Origin: Geodermatophilaceae bacterium
GTDB lineage: Bacteria > Actinomycetota > Actinomycetes > Mycobacteriales > Geodermatophilaceae
DNA: 5,750 nt
Direction: 5' to 3'
Assembly (NCBI GenBank): GCA_013811975.1
Contig: JACCUF010000141.1
Coordinates: 1-5,750 of the forward strand
In this document: piece after piece, positions 5,034 to 5,750 of the stretch
Layout of the letters: each line of letters begins with the position of its first letter
Numbering within the stretch: the stretch's first letter is position 1
The notes under the pieces: model-generated
What the model was told of the DNA's origin: nothing
Databases searched by the model: none
Seen by the model: only the letters and a program-made list of their open reading frames with translations
Position numbers and translations under genes: made by a program

Positions 5034-5750
5034 CTGTCACTGAACCTGCCGGACTTCCCCTGGGACAGGCTGGATGCGGCCCGGGATCGGGCTATCCGAC
5101 ATCCGGATGGGCTAGTCGACCTGTCCATGGGGACACCCGTCGACGCCACTCCGCCGTTCATCGCCCAGGCGCTCGCGGACGGCGCGAACGCGCCCGGGTA
5201 CCCCGCGGCGTTGGGCACAGCGGCCTTGCGTGGCGCCGCCGCTGACTGGCTGCAGCGTCGGTTCGAGGTGCAGGCCTCGGCGGAGGATGCAATTCTGCCG
5301 ACGATCGGCTCGAAAGAGACCGTCGCCTGGCTGCCGACGATGCTCGGCATTGCGCGCGGGTCGACGATCCTCATCCCGGAGCTGTCCTACCCGACCTACG
5401 AGGTCGGTGCGCTGCTGGCCGGAGCGAGTGTACGGCGAACCGAGCGCCCGCCACAGGACGCGGCCGGGATCAGCCTGGCCTGGCTGAATTCGCCGGCCAA
5501 CCCACACGGAGCGGTGCTGTCCGCGGCCGATCTGCAGCGCTGGGTGGCCTGGGGTCGAGCATGGTCTGTCCCGATCGTGGTCGACGAGTGCTACCTCGAA
5601 CTCGGATGGACAGTCGAGCCGATCAGCGTCCTGCACCCCAGCATCGTCGGGAACTCACATGCCGGGGTCTTGGCTGTGCATTCGCTGTCCAAGCGGTCCA
5701 ACCTGGCCGGCTACCGCGCCGGCCTGATCGTCGGAGATCCCGCGCTGATC
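5034..5750 (+). CDS. dapC: DapC, N-succinyldiaminopimelate aminotransferase, N-terminal 239 codons (partial)
   Basis: Pyridoxal-phosphate enzyme that makes N-succinyl-LL-2,6-diaminopimelate from the keto precursor using glutamate, in the lysine/meso-DAP pathway; cytoplasmic, fold type I. The product resembles M. tuberculosis DapC throughout: LPDFPWDRL, HPDGLVDLSMGTPVD, APGYPAALGTAALR, IGSKETVAWLPTMLG, PELSYPTYEVGA. PLP residues are in place: N156 in NSPANPHG, D184 and Y187 in DECY, the Schiff-base lysine K220 in HSLSK, and R228 in GYR. From the TGA at 5019-5021 onward this frame has no ATG, GTG or TTG before ATG 5127. Starting at CTG 5034 gives a start that lines up with the mycobacterial N-terminus (x-S-x-x-LPxFPW), so CTG is proposed; CTG 5040 is the alternative. 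It is 1 base after the ferredoxin stop, with AGGTGA (5016-5021) as a distant ribosome binding site. The gene continues past the window. Confidence 0.92.
   Translation, partial: MSLNLPDFPWDRLDAARDRAIRHPDGLVDLSMGTPVDATPPFIAQALADGANAPGYPAALGTAALRGAAADWLQRRFEVQASAEDAILPTIGSKETVAWLPTMLGIARGSTILIPELSYPTYEVGALLAGASVRRTERPPQDAAGISLAWLNSPANPHGAVLSAADLQRWVAWGRAWSVPIVVDECYLELGWTVEPISVLHPSIVGNSHAGVLAVHSLSKRSNLAGYRAGLIVGDPALI

Noticed and set aside
4616..5374. Long open frame on the minus strand (252 codons)
   Set aside because: It runs across both the ferredoxin and the dapC genes on the opposite strand and shows no family motif.
5127..5750. dapC start at ATG 5127
   Set aside because: It would remove the conserved LPxFPW and HPDGLVDLS segments that are plainly encoded upstream in the same frame.
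1..5750. CRISPR arrays, tRNA/rRNA, transposases, attachment sites
   Set aside because: No spaced direct repeats, no structured RNA gene and no mobile-element protein were seen on either strand.

Overview
The window comes from a high-GC, mycothiol-producing actinobacterium. The evidence is a full-length MshB deacetylase, frequent GTG starts, tightly packed genes, and a 7Fe ferredoxin directly followed by an actinobacterial-type DapC. From memory, mshB plus a small downstream membrane gene and the fdxC-dapC pair also lie close together in Mycobacterium tuberculosis (around Rv1170-Rv1178). The genus cannot be fixed from this sequence alone.

Layout: (1) 1-302, the 3' end of an oligo/dipeptide ABC-transporter ATPase gene, then a candidate hairpin terminator. 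(2) 390-1771, mshB and a four-helix membrane protein (DUF6113-like) sharing an ATGA start/stop overlap. (3) 1741-3122 on the minus strand, a two-gene unit: an Asp-box (BNR) beta-propeller protein followed 2 nt later by a ThiS/MoaD-type ubiquitin-like protein ending in Gly-Gly. (4) 3191-3787, a PadR regulator transcribed divergently from that unit; the 68-bp gap between them holds two short perfect palindromes. (5) 3748-4626 on the minus strand, a two-part GNAT acetyltransferase whose coding sequence carries a 53-bp palindromic element in frame. (6) 4706-5750, a 7Fe ferredoxin and the first 239 codons of dapC, which appears to start at a CTG codon. There are no tRNA, rRNA, CRISPR or transposase features, and no gene-free stretch longer than 90 bases.

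How the genes work together: mshB (mycothiol synthesis), ferredoxin and dapC (lysine/peptidoglycan precursor synthesis) are housekeeping genes. The middle block (propeller, ThiS/MoaD-like protein, PadR, GNAT) looks like an accessory module lying between the two conserved pairs. The part that is least understood is the PadR-controlled pairing of a cytoplasmic Asp-box propeller with a Gly-Gly sulfur-carrier/ubiquitin-like protein. The clearest sequence oddity is the 19-bp-stem palindrome inside the acetyltransferase gene, which adds about 18 residues to the linker between its two halves without breaking the frame.
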